Notes under the pieces: generated by a model
Database searches by the model: none
Told to the model about the DNA's origin: nothing
What the model saw: the letters and a program-made list of their open reading frames with translations, nothing else
Part shown: positions 8,557 to 19,970 of the stretch, one piece after another
Numbering within the stretch: the first letter of the stretch is position 1
How the letters are laid out: the number at the start of each line of letters is the position of its first letter
Source of the DNA: Roseateles toxinivorans
GTDB lineage: Bacteria; Pseudomonadota; Gammaproteobacteria; Burkholderiales; Burkholderiaceae_C
Length of the DNA: 64,000 nt
Direction: 5' to 3'
NCBI RefSeq assembly: GCF_004362525.1
Contig: NZ_SNXS01000004.1
Location: forward strand, 558,001 to 622,000
Made by a program: the position numbers and the translations under genes

Positions 8557-9525
8557 ATGCCTCCCCGCTGTTCGCACAATGGCGCTCTTATGCACGCAGC
8601 TCAGCTTCAGCAGGCACGACCCGGCACCGTGGCGCCGCTGCGGGAGGCCGTGTATGGCGATGTGGATGAGCAGGCGGCGGCGCTGAGTGGTTGGAACCAG
8701 AGCTATCTGCAGCTGCAGGCCGGCGGTTTCAGCGGCCGCATCCGCCGCATCGATCTCGGCGGCATGCGCCTGTTCATCGAGGATCTGCAGGCCTCTGTGC
8801 TGCAGACCGGCTGCCTGGCCGAGGGCGTGCTGGCCCTGGGCGTGCCACTGCGCAGCAGCGCGCCAGGCCTGTTCTGCGGGCGGCCCAGTGGCGAGGATGC
8901 GCTGCATGTGTTCTCGGGCCGCTCCGGCTTCGAGTTTCGCTGTGCGGGTGATCACCAGATGCTGGGCATCGAGTTGACGCCGACCGAGCCGGGCCTGAAC
9001 TTCGGCAGCCAGGCCGGTTTGCGCAATGCTGCACCGCATGCGCTGCGCAGCCTGCTGCTGAGTGTGTTCGAGACGGCGCAGGCACGGCCCCAATCGCTGG
9101 CCGAGGCCGCCGTGCGCGCGCGCATGAGCGACGCCTTGCTCGATCGCATCAGCGTGCTCAGCGATGCGCCTGCCGACGAAGACGCCTTGCCCGACAGCCA
9201 CTGGCTGTGGGTCAGCCGGGCCCGCGAGCTGATCGCCGCCGACCTGCAGCAGCCGCCGACGGTGGCCGAGCTGTGCGAGCAACTGGGTACCAGCCGCCGC
9301 AGCCTGCAGCTGGCCTTCCAGCGCGTGCTGGGGGTCAGCCCCCTGGCCTATCTGCGTGCGGCCCGGCTGGGCGCCGCCCGGCGCAGCCTGAAGACCGCTG
9401 CATCGGTGACCGAGGCAGCCACCCAGCTGGGCTTCTGGCACTTCGGCCATTTCGCCAAGGACTACCAGGCGATGTTCGGCGAGCTGCCATCGCAGACCCA
9501 CCGGCGGCATCAGCTGCCGGATTGA
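8557..9525 (+). CDS. AraC-family regulator, EutR-like
   Basis: A 322-residue AraC-type activator. The C-terminal 100 residues hold two helix-turn-helix units: VAELCEQLGTSRRSLQLAFQ, then SVTEAATQLGFWHFGHFAKD followed by YQAMFGELPSQTHRR. The N-terminal half (FSGRIRRIDLGGMRLFIEDL) resembles ligand-binding domains of ethanolamine regulators such as EutR. It is divergent from the permease with 123 bp between, so it likely activates the catabolic operon in response to its substrate. ATG at 8557 gives the full frame; ATG at 8590 is an alternative, and neither has a clear Shine-Dalgarno. Confidence 0.8.
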   Translation: MPPRCSHNGALMHAAQLQQARPGTVAPLREAVYGDVDEQAAALSGWNQSYLQLQAGGFSGRIRRIDLGGMRLFIEDLQASVLQTGCLAEGVLALGVPLRSSAPGLFCGRPSGEDALHVFSGRSGFEFRCAGDHQMLGIELTPTEPGLNFGSQAGLRNAAPHALRSLLLSVFETAQARPQSLAEAAVRARMSDALLDRISVLSDAPADEDALPDSHWLWVSRARELIAADLQQPPTVAELCEQLGTSRRSLQLAFQRVLGVSPLAYLRAARLGAARRSLKTAASVTEAATQLGFWHFGHFAKDYQAMFGELPSQTHRRHQLPD

Positions 9526-9531
9526 CGAGTA

Positions 9532-10635
9532 TCAGCTTGCGATACCCATCTCGGCCAGCACCTCGGCCACCGCATTGACCGCCTGCTGCATCTCCATGCG
9601 GCCGATGGCCCCGATACAGCCGACGCGGAAGGTCTCCACCTGGGTCAGCTTGCCCGGGTAGAGCAGAAAACCCCGGTCCTTGGCCGCCTGGTAGAAGCGC
9701 TTGAAGTCATAGGCCGGATGCTGCGGCGCGTGGAAGGTGACGATGATGGGCGCCTGCACCTCGGGCGCCAGGAAGGGCTTCAGACCCAAGGCCTTCATGC
9801 CGGCGATCAGCGTCTGGTAGTTGTCGACATAGCGGGCCAGGCGGGCAGGCTGGCCGCCTTCCTCCCGGTACTGCTCCATCGCCTCGGCCAGCGCCACCAG
9901 CACATGGGTGGGCGGGGTGAAGCGCCACTGGCCGGTCTTCTCCATGTACTGGTACTGATCAAACAGGTCCATCGCCAGCGACTGGCTGTTGCCGGCGCAT
10001 TGCTCCAGCACCGCCTTGCGCAGCAGCACAAAGCCCATGCCGGGCACGCCCTCCAGGCACTTGCCGCTGGCGGCGATCAGCGCGTCGATGCGGCTGCTGC
10101 GGCAGTCGATGGGCAGGGCGCCGAAGCTGCTCATCGCGTCCACGATCAAGCCCTTGCCGCGCTTCTCGCACACGGCCGCCACCTCGGGCAGCGGGTTCAG
10201 CACGCCGGTGCCGGTCTCGCAGTGGATGAGGATCACGTGGGTGATGCTGGTGTCGGCCTCCAGCCTGGCTTCCAGCGCCTGTGGGGACACGGGAGACTCT
10301 TCCGGGAACTCCAGCACCGTGGCGCGGCGGCCCATCAGCTGGGTCAACCTCGCGGCGCGTTTGCAGTAGGCGCCGTTGTCCAGTATCAAGACATGGCCCT
10401 CGCGCGGCACGACGGTGGCCACCGCGGCCTCGACGCTGAAGGTGCCGCTGCCCTGCAGCGGCACGACGACATGGCTGTCCTGGCCATGAACCACGTCCAA
10501 GAGACCGGCGCGCACCTTGGCGGTGACGGCGATGAAATCACCGTCCCAGGAGCCCCAGTCCTTGAGCATGGCCAGCTTGGTGCGCAGGGTGGTGGTCAGC
10601 GGGCCGGGGGTGAGGAGAATGCGGTCTCGGTCCAT
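9532..10635 (-). CDS. phnW: 2-aminoethylphosphonate--pyruvate transaminase PhnW
   Basis: A 367-residue class V aminotransferase starting [15 protein letters not shown]. It transfers the amino group of AEP to pyruvate and yields phosphonoacetaldehyde and alanine. The PLP lysine is in [15 protein letters not shown] near residue 190. The loop [13 protein letters not shown] and the Asp in [13 protein letters not shown] match the family. The longer frame up to 10776 is not used, because the ATG at 10635 gives the conserved start and the upstream part is the permease gene and a REP-like element. It is the last gene of the minus-strand phn unit, and its 3' end is 6 bp from the AraC gene. Confidence 0.92.
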   Translation of the reverse strand: MDRDRILLTPGPLTTTLRTKLAMLKDWGSWDGDFIAVTAKVRAGLLDVVHGQDSHVVVPLQGSGTFSVEAAVATVVPREGHVLILDNGAYCKRAARLTQLMGRRATVLEFPEESPVSPQALEARLEADTSITHVILIHCETGTGVLNPLPEVAAVCEKRGKGLIVDAMSSFGALPIDCRSSRIDALIAASGKCLEGVPGMGFVLLRKAVLEQCAGNSQSLAMDLFDQYQYMEKTGQWRFTPPTHVLVALAEAMEQYREEGGQPARLARYVDNYQTLIAGMKALGLKPFLAPEVQAPIIVTFHAPQHPAYDFKRFYQAAKDRGFLLYPGKLTQVETFRVGCIGAIGRMEMQQAVNAVAEVLAEMGIAS

Positions 10636-10656
10636 CGATGTCTCCGAATGGGGTAG

Positions 10657-10677
10657 GTAGCCCGGATGAAATCCGGG
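10657..10677. repeat. GTAGCCCGG-type REP-like hairpin
   Basis: A short inverted repeat (GTAGCCCGGAT, then ATCCGGG after a 3-nt loop) lies between the permease stop (10691) and the phnW start (10635). It is the same sequence family as the elements at 13506-13592 and 16770-16829. In the transcript it could fold and change the relative expression of phnW and the transporter. Confidence 0.7.
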
Positions 10678-10690
10678 ATGCAAAGCGGGT

Positions 10691-12397
10691 TCAAGCTCTC
10701 CACGCCTGAGTACGCCTGTTGACGAACCAGCCCAGCAGCATGAACAGCAGGGTGGCGGTGGCGCAGACGATGGCAATCAGCACCGCCATCGCGGCGGCGG
10801 CGCCGGTCTCGCCGGCCTCGTCGAGGTTCAGGATGGCGATGGACGCCACCTTGGTCTCGGGCGAGTACAGGAACACCATGGCCGAGATCGTCGTCATCGC
10901 ATTGACGAAGAAGTAGCGGGCGATGTCGATCAGGGCCGGCGTGCAGATCGGCAGCGTGACGCGCCAGAAGGTCGTGTAGAAGGGAACCTTCAGCGAGGCC
11001 GAGACCGATTCGAACTCGCCGTCCAGGCTCTTCAGCGCCGTCACCGCCGTCAGGTGGCCGGTGGTGTAGAAGTGGACGATGGTGGCCAAGGTCATCAGCG
11101 CCAGCGACTGGTACATCCAGTTCAGCGGATTGCCGGGCTTGTTGAAGAAGAAGATATAGCCCAGGCCCAGCACCAGGCCGGGCACGGCCATCGGCAGCAT
11201 GGCCAGCAGGCGCACGACGCCGCGCACGCTGTCCAGCCCCTTGGTCTTCTCCAGCATATAGGCGGCGACGAAGACCAGGGCCGTGCCGAAGAACGCCGTG
11301 CCCGCCGCCACCTTGAGGCTGTTGATGAAGCCCACGCCGACCTCGGCGTCCACCAGGCCCATCACATAGTGGCGCCAGCTGGGGCTCAGGTCGTAGGGCC
11401 AGAAGGTGGCGAACGAGGCGAACACCGCCATGCCCAGCACGGCCAGTATCAGCAACGAACTGCCCGTGCAGTAGGCCGTCATCAGCGCATCGAACACCGG
11501 TGCCTTCTTGGGCTTGTAGGGCACGGCGCGGGCGCTGAGCATGGCCGTCTGCTTGCGCTGGATGAAGTGATCGACACCGAAGGTCAGGAAGGCCGGGGTC
11601 AGCAGCAGCAGGGCGACGACGGCGCCGCGCTGGAAGTCCTGCTGGCCTATCACCAGCTTGAACACATCGGTGGCCAGCACATTGAAGTTGCCGCCGATGA
11701 CCTTCGGTATGCCGAAGTCGGTGATGACCAGGGTGAAGGTCACCAGGCCCGCCGAGATCAGCCCGTATTTGGCGCCGGGCAGGGTGATGGTGAAGAACTT
11801 GCGCCGTGCCGAGGTGCCCAAAGCATCAGCGGCCTCGTAAAGGCGCGCGTCGGCCAGGCTCAAGGCGGTGATCAGAATCATCAGCGCATGGGGGAAGACG
11901 CTGAACACCTCGGCCAGGACAATACCGGTGGCGCCGTAGATCTGATCGATTCCAACCGCCGTGAGCCAGCTCTTCAACACGCCCTGGTTGCCGAACCAGT
12001 AGATCAGCGAGATGGCCGACAGCAGCGAGGGCGCCAGCAGCGGCACCAGGGTGATGGTGCGGAAAAGCGGCTTGAATCGCATGCGGCTGCGCGTCAGCGC
12101 GTAGGCGAACAAGAAGGCCAGCGGCAGTGTGATCAGCGTGACAAGACCCGACACCCAGAGGCTGTTCCACAGCGAGTCGAGCAGGGCGGGCGTCTGCGCG
12201 TAGGCGATGAAGTTGGCCAGGCCGACATACTTTTCGCTGGTGTCCTGCACCGACTGAAGCAGGATGGTCAGCAGCGGTGCGGCCAGAAAGGCCAGCAGCA
12301 GCAGCAGCACGAGCAAGAGCGTCAGGTGGGCAATGCGCTCGCTCCAATGCGTGCGCTGCCGCACCTTCGGCAGCAAAGGGCTCAGGCTGGCGCTCAT
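10691..12397 (-). CDS. phnU: AEP ABC transporter, fused double permease
   Basis: A 568-residue inner-membrane protein with two consecutive binding-protein-dependent permease domains (about residues 60-270 and 340-550), giving about twelve helices. Fe(3+)- and AEP-type transporters of this class often have both halves in one chain, as here. EAA-type loops are visible in [20 protein letters not shown] and [20 protein letters not shown]. The gene overlaps the ATPase by 4 nt (12394-12397). Its place between the ATPase and PhnW supports import of 2-aminoethylphosphonate. Confidence 0.88.
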   Translation of the reverse strand: MSASLSPLLPKVRQRTHWSERIAHLTLLLVLLLLLAFLAAPLLTILLQSVQDTSEKYVGLANFIAYAQTPALLDSLWNSLWVSGLVTLITLPLAFLFAYALTRSRMRFKPLFRTITLVPLLAPSLLSAISLIYWFGNQGVLKSWLTAVGIDQIYGATGIVLAEVFSVFPHALMILITALSLADARLYEAADALGTSARRKFFTITLPGAKYGLISAGLVTFTLVITDFGIPKVIGGNFNVLATDVFKLVIGQQDFQRGAVVALLLLTPAFLTFGVDHFIQRKQTAMLSARAVPYKPKKAPVFDALMTAYCTGSSLLILAVLGMAVFASFATFWPYDLSPSWRHYVMGLVDAEVGVGFINSLKVAAGTAFFGTALVFVAAYMLEKTKGLDSVRGVVRLLAMLPMAVPGLVLGLGYIFFFNKPGNPLNWMYQSLALMTLATIVHFYTTGHLTAVTALKSLDGEFESVSASLKVPFYTTFWRVTLPICTPALIDIARYFFVNAMTTISAMVFLYSPETKVASIAILNLDEAGETGAAAAMAVLIAIVCATATLLFMLLGWFVNRRTQAWRA

Positions 12398-13494
12398 TGA
12401 AAAACCCGCATCCGCTCGGGCAGCAGGCGCAGCGGCAGGCGGCCACCGACCTCCAACTGCTGCTCGGCCAGGAAGTTCAGCGACAGATAGACCGTCAGCC
12501 GGTGTTCGCCCAGGGCGGCACTCTTCACCCGCACCAGACAGAACGAGCCCATGAACTCGATCTTGTCGATCTCGGCGTCGAAGACATTCGAGTCGCCCGC
12601 TGCAATCGGCCGCGCCAGCACATCCTCGGGCCGCAGATAGATCTTCACCTCATGGCCGCCGGAGCCATTGATGTCGCCTTCATGCCGGCACTCGAAGCTC
12701 TGCTCGCCGATGCGCACGCGCCCCGGGCCTTCGAGTCGCGCGGGCAGGGCGTTGATGCGGCCCACAAAGTCGGCCACGAATAGCGAGCTCGGGTCGCGAT
12801 ACACATCCATTGGCGTGCCAACCTGCTCGATCGCACCATGCTTCATCACGACGATGCGGTCGGCCACCGACAGCGCCTCCTCCTGATCGTGCGTCACCAT
12901 GATGGTAGTCACGCCCAGCTTGCGCTGCAGGCTGCGGATCTCCTGGCGCAGGCGCACCCGCTCCAGCGCGTCCAGCGCCGACAGCGGTTCGTCCAGCAGC
13001 AAGAGGCCCGGTGCGGTGGCGAGAGCACGGGCCAGCGCGATGCGTTGCTGCTGGCCGCCCGACAGCTGGCTGGGATACTTGGCTTCGCTGCCCGGCAGGC
13101 CGACCAGCTTGACCAGCTCGGTGACGCGCTCGCGTATCTGCGCCCGTGGCTGGCGGCGGTTGACCAGGCCATAGGCCACGTTGTCGGCCACGCTCAGGTT
13201 CGGAAACAGCGCGTAGGACTGGAACACGATGCCGTAGTCGCGCCCCGCCGGTGGCAGCAGCGAGATGTCGCGCCCGGCCTGGGTGATGGTGCCGGCGCTC
13301 TGCACCTCCAGCCCGGCGATGATGCGCAAGAGGGTCGTCTTGCCGCAGCCCGAGGGGCCGAGAAAGCAGATGAACTCACCCTTGTGGATGTCGAGATTGA
13401 CGCCCTGCAGGGCGGTGAAGGCGCCGAATTCCTTGCGAATGCCGGACAGGCGCAGATAGGGTTCTGGGTTCAAAGGGCGGGCCCGGAAAAACAA
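12394..13494 (-). CDS. phnT: AEP ABC transporter ATP-binding protein
   Basis: A 366-residue PotA/FbpC-like ATPase. Walker A is LGPSGCGKTTLLR near residue 45, the signature is LSGGQQQRIALARALA, Walker B is LLLLDEPLSALD, and the H-loop is in VTHDQEEALS. The C-terminal 110 residues form a TOBE-type regulatory domain (KIYLRPEDVLARP). It energises the permease encoded next. The reading frame begins with TTG at 13494; an in-frame TTG at 13473 (LNPEPYLRL) gives a more family-like N-terminus, and neither has a good ribosome site. A REP-like element separates it from the binding-protein gene. Confidence 0.9.
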   Translation of the reverse strand: MFFRARPLNPEPYLRLSGIRKEFGAFTALQGVNLDIHKGEFICFLGPSGCGKTTLLRIIAGLEVQSAGTITQAGRDISLLPPAGRDYGIVFQSYALFPNLSVADNVAYGLVNRRQPRAQIRERVTELVKLVGLPGSEAKYPSQLSGGQQQRIALARALATAPGLLLLDEPLSALDALERVRLRQEIRSLQRKLGVTTIMVTHDQEEALSVADRIVVMKHGAIEQVGTPMDVYRDPSSLFVADFVGRINALPARLEGPGRVRIGEQSFECRHEGDINGSGGHEVKIYLRPEDVLARPIAAGDSNVFDAEIDKIEFMGSFCLVRVKSAALGEHRLTVYLSLNFLAEQQLEVGGRLPLRLLPERMRVFQ

Positions 13495-13505
13495 CGATCA
13501 AAGGC

Positions 13506-13592
13506 GTAGCCCGTATGGAGGCCGCAGGCCGCAATGCGGGGTCTGCCGGCTTCACACAAACCCCGGATTGCGCTGCGCTTCATCCGGGCTAC
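13506..13592. repeat. REP-like inverted element between phnT and phnS
   Basis: GTAGCCCGTATG at 13506 is matched by CATCCGGGCTAC ending at 13591. Internal GC-rich repeats (GCCGCAGGCCGC, GCGCTGCGC) lie between them. It fills most of the 117-bp gap between the ATPase and the binding-protein gene. On the minus-strand transcript it lies just after the binding-protein stop. This is where a stabilising or attenuating hairpin would raise binding-protein level over the other subunits. Confidence 0.65.
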
Positions 13593-13611
13593 GACTGGCT
13601 GGCGAAGAGAC

Positions 13612-14652
13612 TTACTTCTTCGGCTCGGACTTGGCGTTGTAGCGGCGGGTCCACTCGGCCAAGATGCGCTCGCGGTTGCTGGCGGCCCAGTCGAAGTCCA
13701 TCTTCACCAGTCGTTGCTCGTAGTCCTTGGGCACATTGGCCAAGGGCGCTGCCACGCCCGGCTGGGCGGTAATGGCGAAGTTCTTGCCGTAGAGCAGCAT
13801 CGCGTCCTTGCTCGAGGCCCAGTCGGCCAGCTTCTTGGCGGCGTCCAGCTTCTTCGTGCCCTTGTGAATCGCGAAGGCCTCGATGTCCCAGCCCAGACCC
13901 TCCTTGGGGAAGATCAGCTCGATCGGCGCACCCTTGGCCTTGTTGGCATTGGCACGGTACTCGAACGAGATGCCTGCCACGAACTCGCCGCTGGCTGCCA
14001 TATTGCAGGGCTTGGAACCGGAGTGGGTGTACTGCGCGATGTTCTCGTGCAGCTTGTCCATGTACTCCCAACCGCCGCCCTTGCCGTCCTTGTCGCCCCA
14101 CAGGGTCAGCCAGGCGGTGACGTCGAAGTAACCGGTGCCGGAGGACGCCGGATTGGGCATCACGACCTGACCCTTGAACTCGGGCTTCAGCAGGTCCTTC
14201 CAGGTCGTCGGCACCGGGATGTTGCGCTTCTTGGCCTCTACCGTGTTGAAGCACACGGTGGCGCCCCAGATGTCCATGCCGAACCAGGCCGGCGGGTTCT
14301 TCTTGTCACGGTACTGACTCATGATCGCGTCAAGATTCAGCGGGCGGTAGGCCTCCAGCATGCCCTGCTTGTCCATCAGAGCCAGGCTGGTGGCCGCCAC
14401 ACCCATCACCGCATCGGCCTGGGGGTTGGCTTTTTCGGCCAGCAGCTTGGCGGTGATGACACCGGTGGAGTCGCGCACCCAGCGGATGTCGATGTCTGGA
14501 TAGGCCTTGTTGAAGCCTTCCTGGTAGGCCTTGAGCTGGTCGGTCTCCAGCGCGGTATAGACCAGCAACTGGGTCTTTTGCGCCTGGGCTGCGCCCGCAA
14601 TGGCCAACAGGGCGGCCAGCGTGATCAGCTTCTTGTAACCCGGTGTCTGCAT
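13612..14652 (-). CDS. phnS: AEP ABC transporter substrate-binding protein
   Basis: A 346-residue periplasmic binding protein with a signal peptide (KKLITLAALLAIAGAAQAQ, cleavage after AQA near residue 24). The fold resembles Fe(3+)/AEP-type extracellular binding proteins: KTQLLVYTALETDQLKAYQ at the mature start, then the hinge segment PASSGTGYFDVTAWL. It is the first gene of the minus-strand phn unit. It has AGGAG just upstream of the ATG at 14652 and faces phnR across a 160-bp regulatory region. It should capture AEP or related aminophosphonates in the periplasm. Confidence 0.9.
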   Translation of the reverse strand: MQTPGYKKLITLAALLAIAGAAQAQKTQLLVYTALETDQLKAYQEGFNKAYPDIDIRWVRDSTGVITAKLLAEKANPQADAVMGVAATSLALMDKQGMLEAYRPLNLDAIMSQYRDKKNPPAWFGMDIWGATVCFNTVEAKKRNIPVPTTWKDLLKPEFKGQVVMPNPASSGTGYFDVTAWLTLWGDKDGKGGGWEYMDKLHENIAQYTHSGSKPCNMAASGEFVAGISFEYRANANKAKGAPIELIFPKEGLGWDIEAFAIHKGTKKLDAAKKLADWASSKDAMLLYGKNFAITAQPGVAAPLANVPKDYEQRLVKMDFDWAASNRERILAEWTRRYNAKSEPKK

Positions 14653-14747
14653 GGAGAACTCCTAGCGATGTTGTAGTGGGACAGAGAAACAGCGAGCGTG
14701 CCAAGGCGTTGTGACATGGCGATGACGCGAATCTATGCTTGACCACA

Positions 14748-14760
14748 ATTGACTGTCAAT
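14748..14760. promoter_or_regulatory. Palindromic operator candidate O1 overlapping a phnS -35
   Basis: ATTGAC-T-GTCAAT is a perfect 6-bp inverted repeat about 95 bp upstream of the phnS start. Read on the minus strand it contains TTGACA, a consensus -35 hexamer. A GntR/FCD regulator bound here would block phnS transcription. Operator identity is inferred from position and symmetry. Confidence 0.55.
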
Positions 14761-14772
14761 CGTATTTTCCAG

Positions 14773-14805
14773 ATTGTTGACAATTTACATTCCATCCGAT
14801 TCAAT
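14773..14805 (+). promoter_or_regulatory. Operator candidate O2 and phnR promoter
   Basis: ATTGT-TG-ACAAT (14773-14784) is a second palindrome, with its centre about 24.5 bp from O1. It contains a plus-strand -35 TTGACA (14777-14782). After a 17-bp spacer comes TTCAAT (14800-14805) as a possible -10. The predicted start of transcription falls at or just before the phnR ATG, so phnR may be translated from a very short or absent leader and be autoregulated. Confidence 0.5.
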
Positions 14806-14812
14806 CCGGTGC

Positions 14813-16764
<1,952 letters not shown>

Positions 16765-16769
16765 GTTTC

Positions 16770-16829
16770 GTAGCCCGGATGCAATCCGGGTGCAATTGAT
16801 GACGGAACCCCGGATTGCATCCGGGCTAC
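16770..16829. repeat. Perfect 21-bp inverted repeat (REP-like twin)
   Basis: The arms at 16770-16790 and 16809-16829 are exact reverse complements over 21 bp, starting GTAGCCCGGATG and ending CATCCGGGCTAC, with an 18-nt spacer. Each arm is itself a small hairpin of the type also found at 10657 and 13506. The element fills almost the whole gap between phnA (stop 16764) and phnY (start 16840). Confidence 0.9.
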
Positions 16830-16839
16830 CTGAGGGGAA

Positions 16840-18276
16840 ATGACTGTGCGGATTGAATCCTTGCGCATCGGTGGCGAGAAGGTCGGTGCAGACCGTCGCG
16901 GCGACCGCGTCATCGCGGTGCGCAACCCCTATAGTGGCGCGATTGTCGGCACCGTCCCGAAGGCCACGCTGGAGGAAGTGCGTCAGGCCTACGAGATCGC
17001 CCATGCCTACAAACCGAAGCTGACCCGCTTCGAGCGCGCCAACATCCTGAACAAGGCCGCGGCCCTGGTGCGCGAACGCACGTCCGATATCTCGGCGCTG
17101 ATCACCTCCGAGGCGGGTCTGTGCGTCAAGGACTCGACCTACGAGGCCGGCCGTGTAGCCGATGTGCTGACCTTCGGCGCGATCGAGGTTCTGAAAGACG
17201 ACGGTCAGACCTTTTCGTGCGACCTGACGCCCCACGGCAAGAAGCGCAAGGTCCACACGCTGCGCGAGCCACTGCTGGGTGTGATCACCGCCATCACCCC
17301 GTTCAACCATCCGATGAACCAGGTGGCGCACAAGGTCGTGCCGTCAATTGCCACCAACAACCGCATGGTGCTCAAGCCATCGGAGAAGGTGCCGCTGTCG
17401 GCCCTGCTGTTCGCCGACATCCTCTATGAGGCCGGCCTGCCGCCCGAGATGCTGGCCGTGATCACCGGCGACCCGCGGGAGATCGCCGACGAGATGCTGA
17501 CCAATCCGCGTGTCGATCTGATCACCTTCACCGGCGGCGTGGCGATAGGCAAGTACATTGCGTCCAAGGCCGGCTACCGCCGCGTGGTGCTGGAGCTGGG
17601 CGGCAACGATCCCATCATCGTGATGGAAGACGCCGACCTGGATGAGGCCTCGACCCTGGCCGTGCAGGGCTCGTACAAGAACTCGGGCCAGCGCTGCACA
17701 GCCGTCAAGCGCATGCTGGTCCATGCCAGCGTGGCCCAGCGCTTCACCGATCTTGTGGTGGACAAGACCCGGGCCTGGCGCTTCGGCGACCCGGCCGATG
17801 CCAAGCAGGACATGGGCACGGTGATCGACGAGGCGGCCGCGCGCTTCTTCGAGTCCCGCGTTGACGAGGCCATCGCCCAAGGGGCGCGGCTGCTGCAGGG
17901 TCACACGCGCGTGGGTGCGCTGTTCGCACCGACGGTGCTGGACCGTGTCGATCCGTCCATGTTGCTGGTGCACGAGGAAACCTTCGGCCCGGTCTCGCCC
18001 ATCATCAGCTTCGCCAACATCGAAGAAGCCATTCAGATCAGCAATGGCACGGCCTACGGTCTGTCGTCGGCTGTGTGCACCAACCGGCTCGACTACATCA
18101 CCCGCTTCGTCAGCGAACTGCAGGTGGGCACCGTCAATGTGCGCGAGGTCCCTGGCTACCGATTGGAGCTGACCCCATTCGGGGGCATCAAGGACTCGGG
18201 TTTGGGGTACAAGGAGGGGGTTCAGGAAGCGATCAAGAGCTTCACGAATACCAAGACCTACTCGTTACCTTGGTGA
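16840..18276 (+). CDS. phnY: Phosphonoacetaldehyde dehydrogenase PhnY
   Basis: A 478-residue aldehyde dehydrogenase that oxidises phosphonoacetaldehyde to phosphonoacetate with NAD+. Visible are the cofactor motif ITAITPFNHPMNQVAHKV, the general base in LELGGNDP near residue 250 and the catalytic cysteine in NSGQRCTAVKRML near residue 287. The FNHPMNQVAHK segment is typical of this subfamily. GAGGGG lies just before the ATG. It is separated from phnA only by the inverted-repeat element, so co-transcription is likely but could be modulated by the hairpin. Confidence 0.92.
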   Translation: MTVRIESLRIGGEKVGADRRGDRVIAVRNPYSGAIVGTVPKATLEEVRQAYEIAHAYKPKLTRFERANILNKAAALVRERTSDISALITSEAGLCVKDSTYEAGRVADVLTFGAIEVLKDDGQTFSCDLTPHGKKRKVHTLREPLLGVITAITPFNHPMNQVAHKVVPSIATNNRMVLKPSEKVPLSALLFADILYEAGLPPEMLAVITGDPREIADEMLTNPRVDLITFTGGVAIGKYIASKAGYRRVVLELGGNDPIIVMEDADLDEASTLAVQGSYKNSGQRCTAVKRMLVHASVAQRFTDLVVDKTRAWRFGDPADAKQDMGTVIDEAAARFFESRVDEAIAQGARLLQGHTRVGALFAPTVLDRVDPSMLLVHEETFGPVSPIISFANIEEAIQISNGTAYGLSSAVCTNRLDYITRFVSELQVGTVNVREVPGYRLELTPFGGIKDSGLGYKEGVQEAIKSFTNTKTYSLPW

Positions 18277-18308
18277 CGAGACCTGTCCCCGATAGCCTCG
18301 AGAGCTGA

Positions 18309-19970
18309 ATGCAACATCTGCTGAATTTGCTGGCCGCAATTGCCCTGCTGGTGTGGGGCACGCATATCGTGCGCACCGGGGTGTTGCGCCTTTTTGGCGC
18401 CAACCTGCGCCAGGTCTTGCGCCAAAGCGTCAGCAATCGTTTGTATGCGGTGCTCGCCGGCATCGGCGTGACCAGCGTCGTGCAGTCCAGCACGGCCACC
18501 TGCCTGATCGTGGCCTCCTTTGTCGGCAGCGGGCTGATCTCCACCGCGTCTGCGCTGGCGGTGATGCTGGGTGCCGATATGGGCACCTCGCTGATGGCGG
18601 TGGTGTTCTCGTTCGACCTGTCCTGGCTGTCACCGCTGCTGATCTTCGTCGGCGTGGTGATGTTCATCTCTCAGGAGAAGAGCACCTCGGGGCGGCTGGG
18701 TCGGGTCTTGATCGGCCTGGGTGTGATCACCTTGGCCCTGCAGCTGATCGTCGGCGCCACCAAACCCCTGACCGCCTCGCCGGCGGTGCAGACGCTGCTG
18801 AAGGCGCTGCCCAATGAAATCCTGCTGGACATCATCGTCGGCGCCGTTCTGGCCGTACTCAGCTACTCCAGCCTGGCCATCGTGCTGCTCAGCGCGGCGC
18901 TGGCCGGCTCGGGCATCCTGCCGGCCACGGTGGGCCTTGGCCTGGTGCTGGGCGCCAATCTGGGCAGCGGCATTCTGGCCGTCATCACCACCTCGCAGGC
19001 CAATATCGCCACCCGGCGCCTGCCGTTGGGCAATCTGCTGTTCAAGATCACCGGCTGCATGATTGCCATCCCGCTGCTGCCGGCCGCCCATGTGCTGCTG
19101 CAGGAGTACATAGGCACGGTGCACCAGCAGGTGGTGGTGTTCCACCTGGTCTTCAACACCGCCCTGGCCCTGCTGTTCATCTCCTTCACCGCGCCGGTGG
19201 CCTCGCTGCTGGAGCGCTTCATGAAGGCTCCCGCGGCGCCGCCGTCGAGCCGCCCGCGCCATCTGGACCCGCTGGCCTTGGGCACGCCGTCGCTGGCCAT
19301 CAGCTGCGCCACCCGCGAGGCCCTGCACCAGGCCGATGTGGTGGAGACCATGCTGCGCGGTCTGCTGACGGTGATCAAGACCAATGACCTGGCCCTGGCC
19401 GAGCAGCTGCGCAAGCTGGACGACACCGTGGACGAGCTCTACTCGGCGATCAAGTTCTACCTGACGCAGATCTCGCGCGAGGCGCTGTCAGAGAAGGAGG
19501 GCCGGCGCTGGGCCGACATCGTTTCGTTCACGATCAATATGGAGCAGATCGGCGACATTGTCGAGCGGCTGATACTCGATGTGGAAGACAAGGCGATACG
19601 CAAGAACCGCAAGTTCTCCGAGGCCGGCATGGGCGAGATCTCGCACCTGCACGAACGCCTGTTGGCCAATCTGCGCCTGGGCATGAGCGTGTTCCTCGAC
19701 GGCCATGTGCGCGACGCGCGCAAGCTGCTGGAGGAGAAGGCCCACTTCCGTGACCTGGAGCGCGAGTACGCCAACTCGCACATCACGCGCTTGCAGGACC
19801 ACACCGCGCAGAGCATTGAAACCAGCGCGCTGCACCTGGACATGATCAGCGATCTGAAGCGCATCAACGGCAATATCTGCTCGATCGCCTATCCGATCCT
19901 GGATGCCGCAGGGGTGCTGGCACAAACACGGATTCGTCCTTCGCAAATGATGGGTTTGGATGGCAACTGA
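18309..19970 (+). CDS. Na/Pi cotransporter family protein with PhoU-like domain
   Basis: A 553-residue membrane protein with two NptA-type repeats. The hallmark QSSTATCLIVASFVGSG is near residue 63, and a second inverted copy of the fold lies around SYSSLAIVLLSAALAGSG. The last 200 residues form a cytoplasmic PhoU-like helical domain (FTINMEQIGDIVERLILDVED). It lies 32 bp after phnY and overlaps the next gene by one base. A phosphate transporter here would handle the phosphate released by PhnA; direction (uptake or efflux) cannot be read from sequence. Confidence 0.87.
   Translation: MQHLLNLLAAIALLVWGTHIVRTGVLRLFGANLRQVLRQSVSNRLYAVLAGIGVTSVVQSSTATCLIVASFVGSGLISTASALAVMLGADMGTSLMAVVFSFDLSWLSPLLIFVGVVMFISQEKSTSGRLGRVLIGLGVITLALQLIVGATKPLTASPAVQTLLKALPNEILLDIIVGAVLAVLSYSSLAIVLLSAALAGSGILPATVGLGLVLGANLGSGILAVITTSQANIATRRLPLGNLLFKITGCMIAIPLLPAAHVLLQEYIGTVHQQVVVFHLVFNTALALLFISFTAPVASLLERFMKAPAAPPSSRPRHLDPLALGTPSLAISCATREALHQADVVETMLRGLLTVIKTNDLALAEQLRKLDDTVDELYSAIKFYLTQISREALSEKEGRRWADIVSFTINMEQIGDIVERLILDVEDKAIRKNRKFSEAGMGEISHLHERLLANLRLGMSVFLDGHVRDARKLLEEKAHFRDLEREYANSHITRLQDHTAQSIETSALHLDMISDLKRINGNICSIAYPILDAAGVLAQTRIRPSQMMGLDGN

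Noticed and set aside
12290-12320. Run of repeated AGC triplets as a possible microsatellite
   Set aside because: The run encodes consecutive Leu codons of the first membrane helix of the AEP permease; it is normal coding composition.
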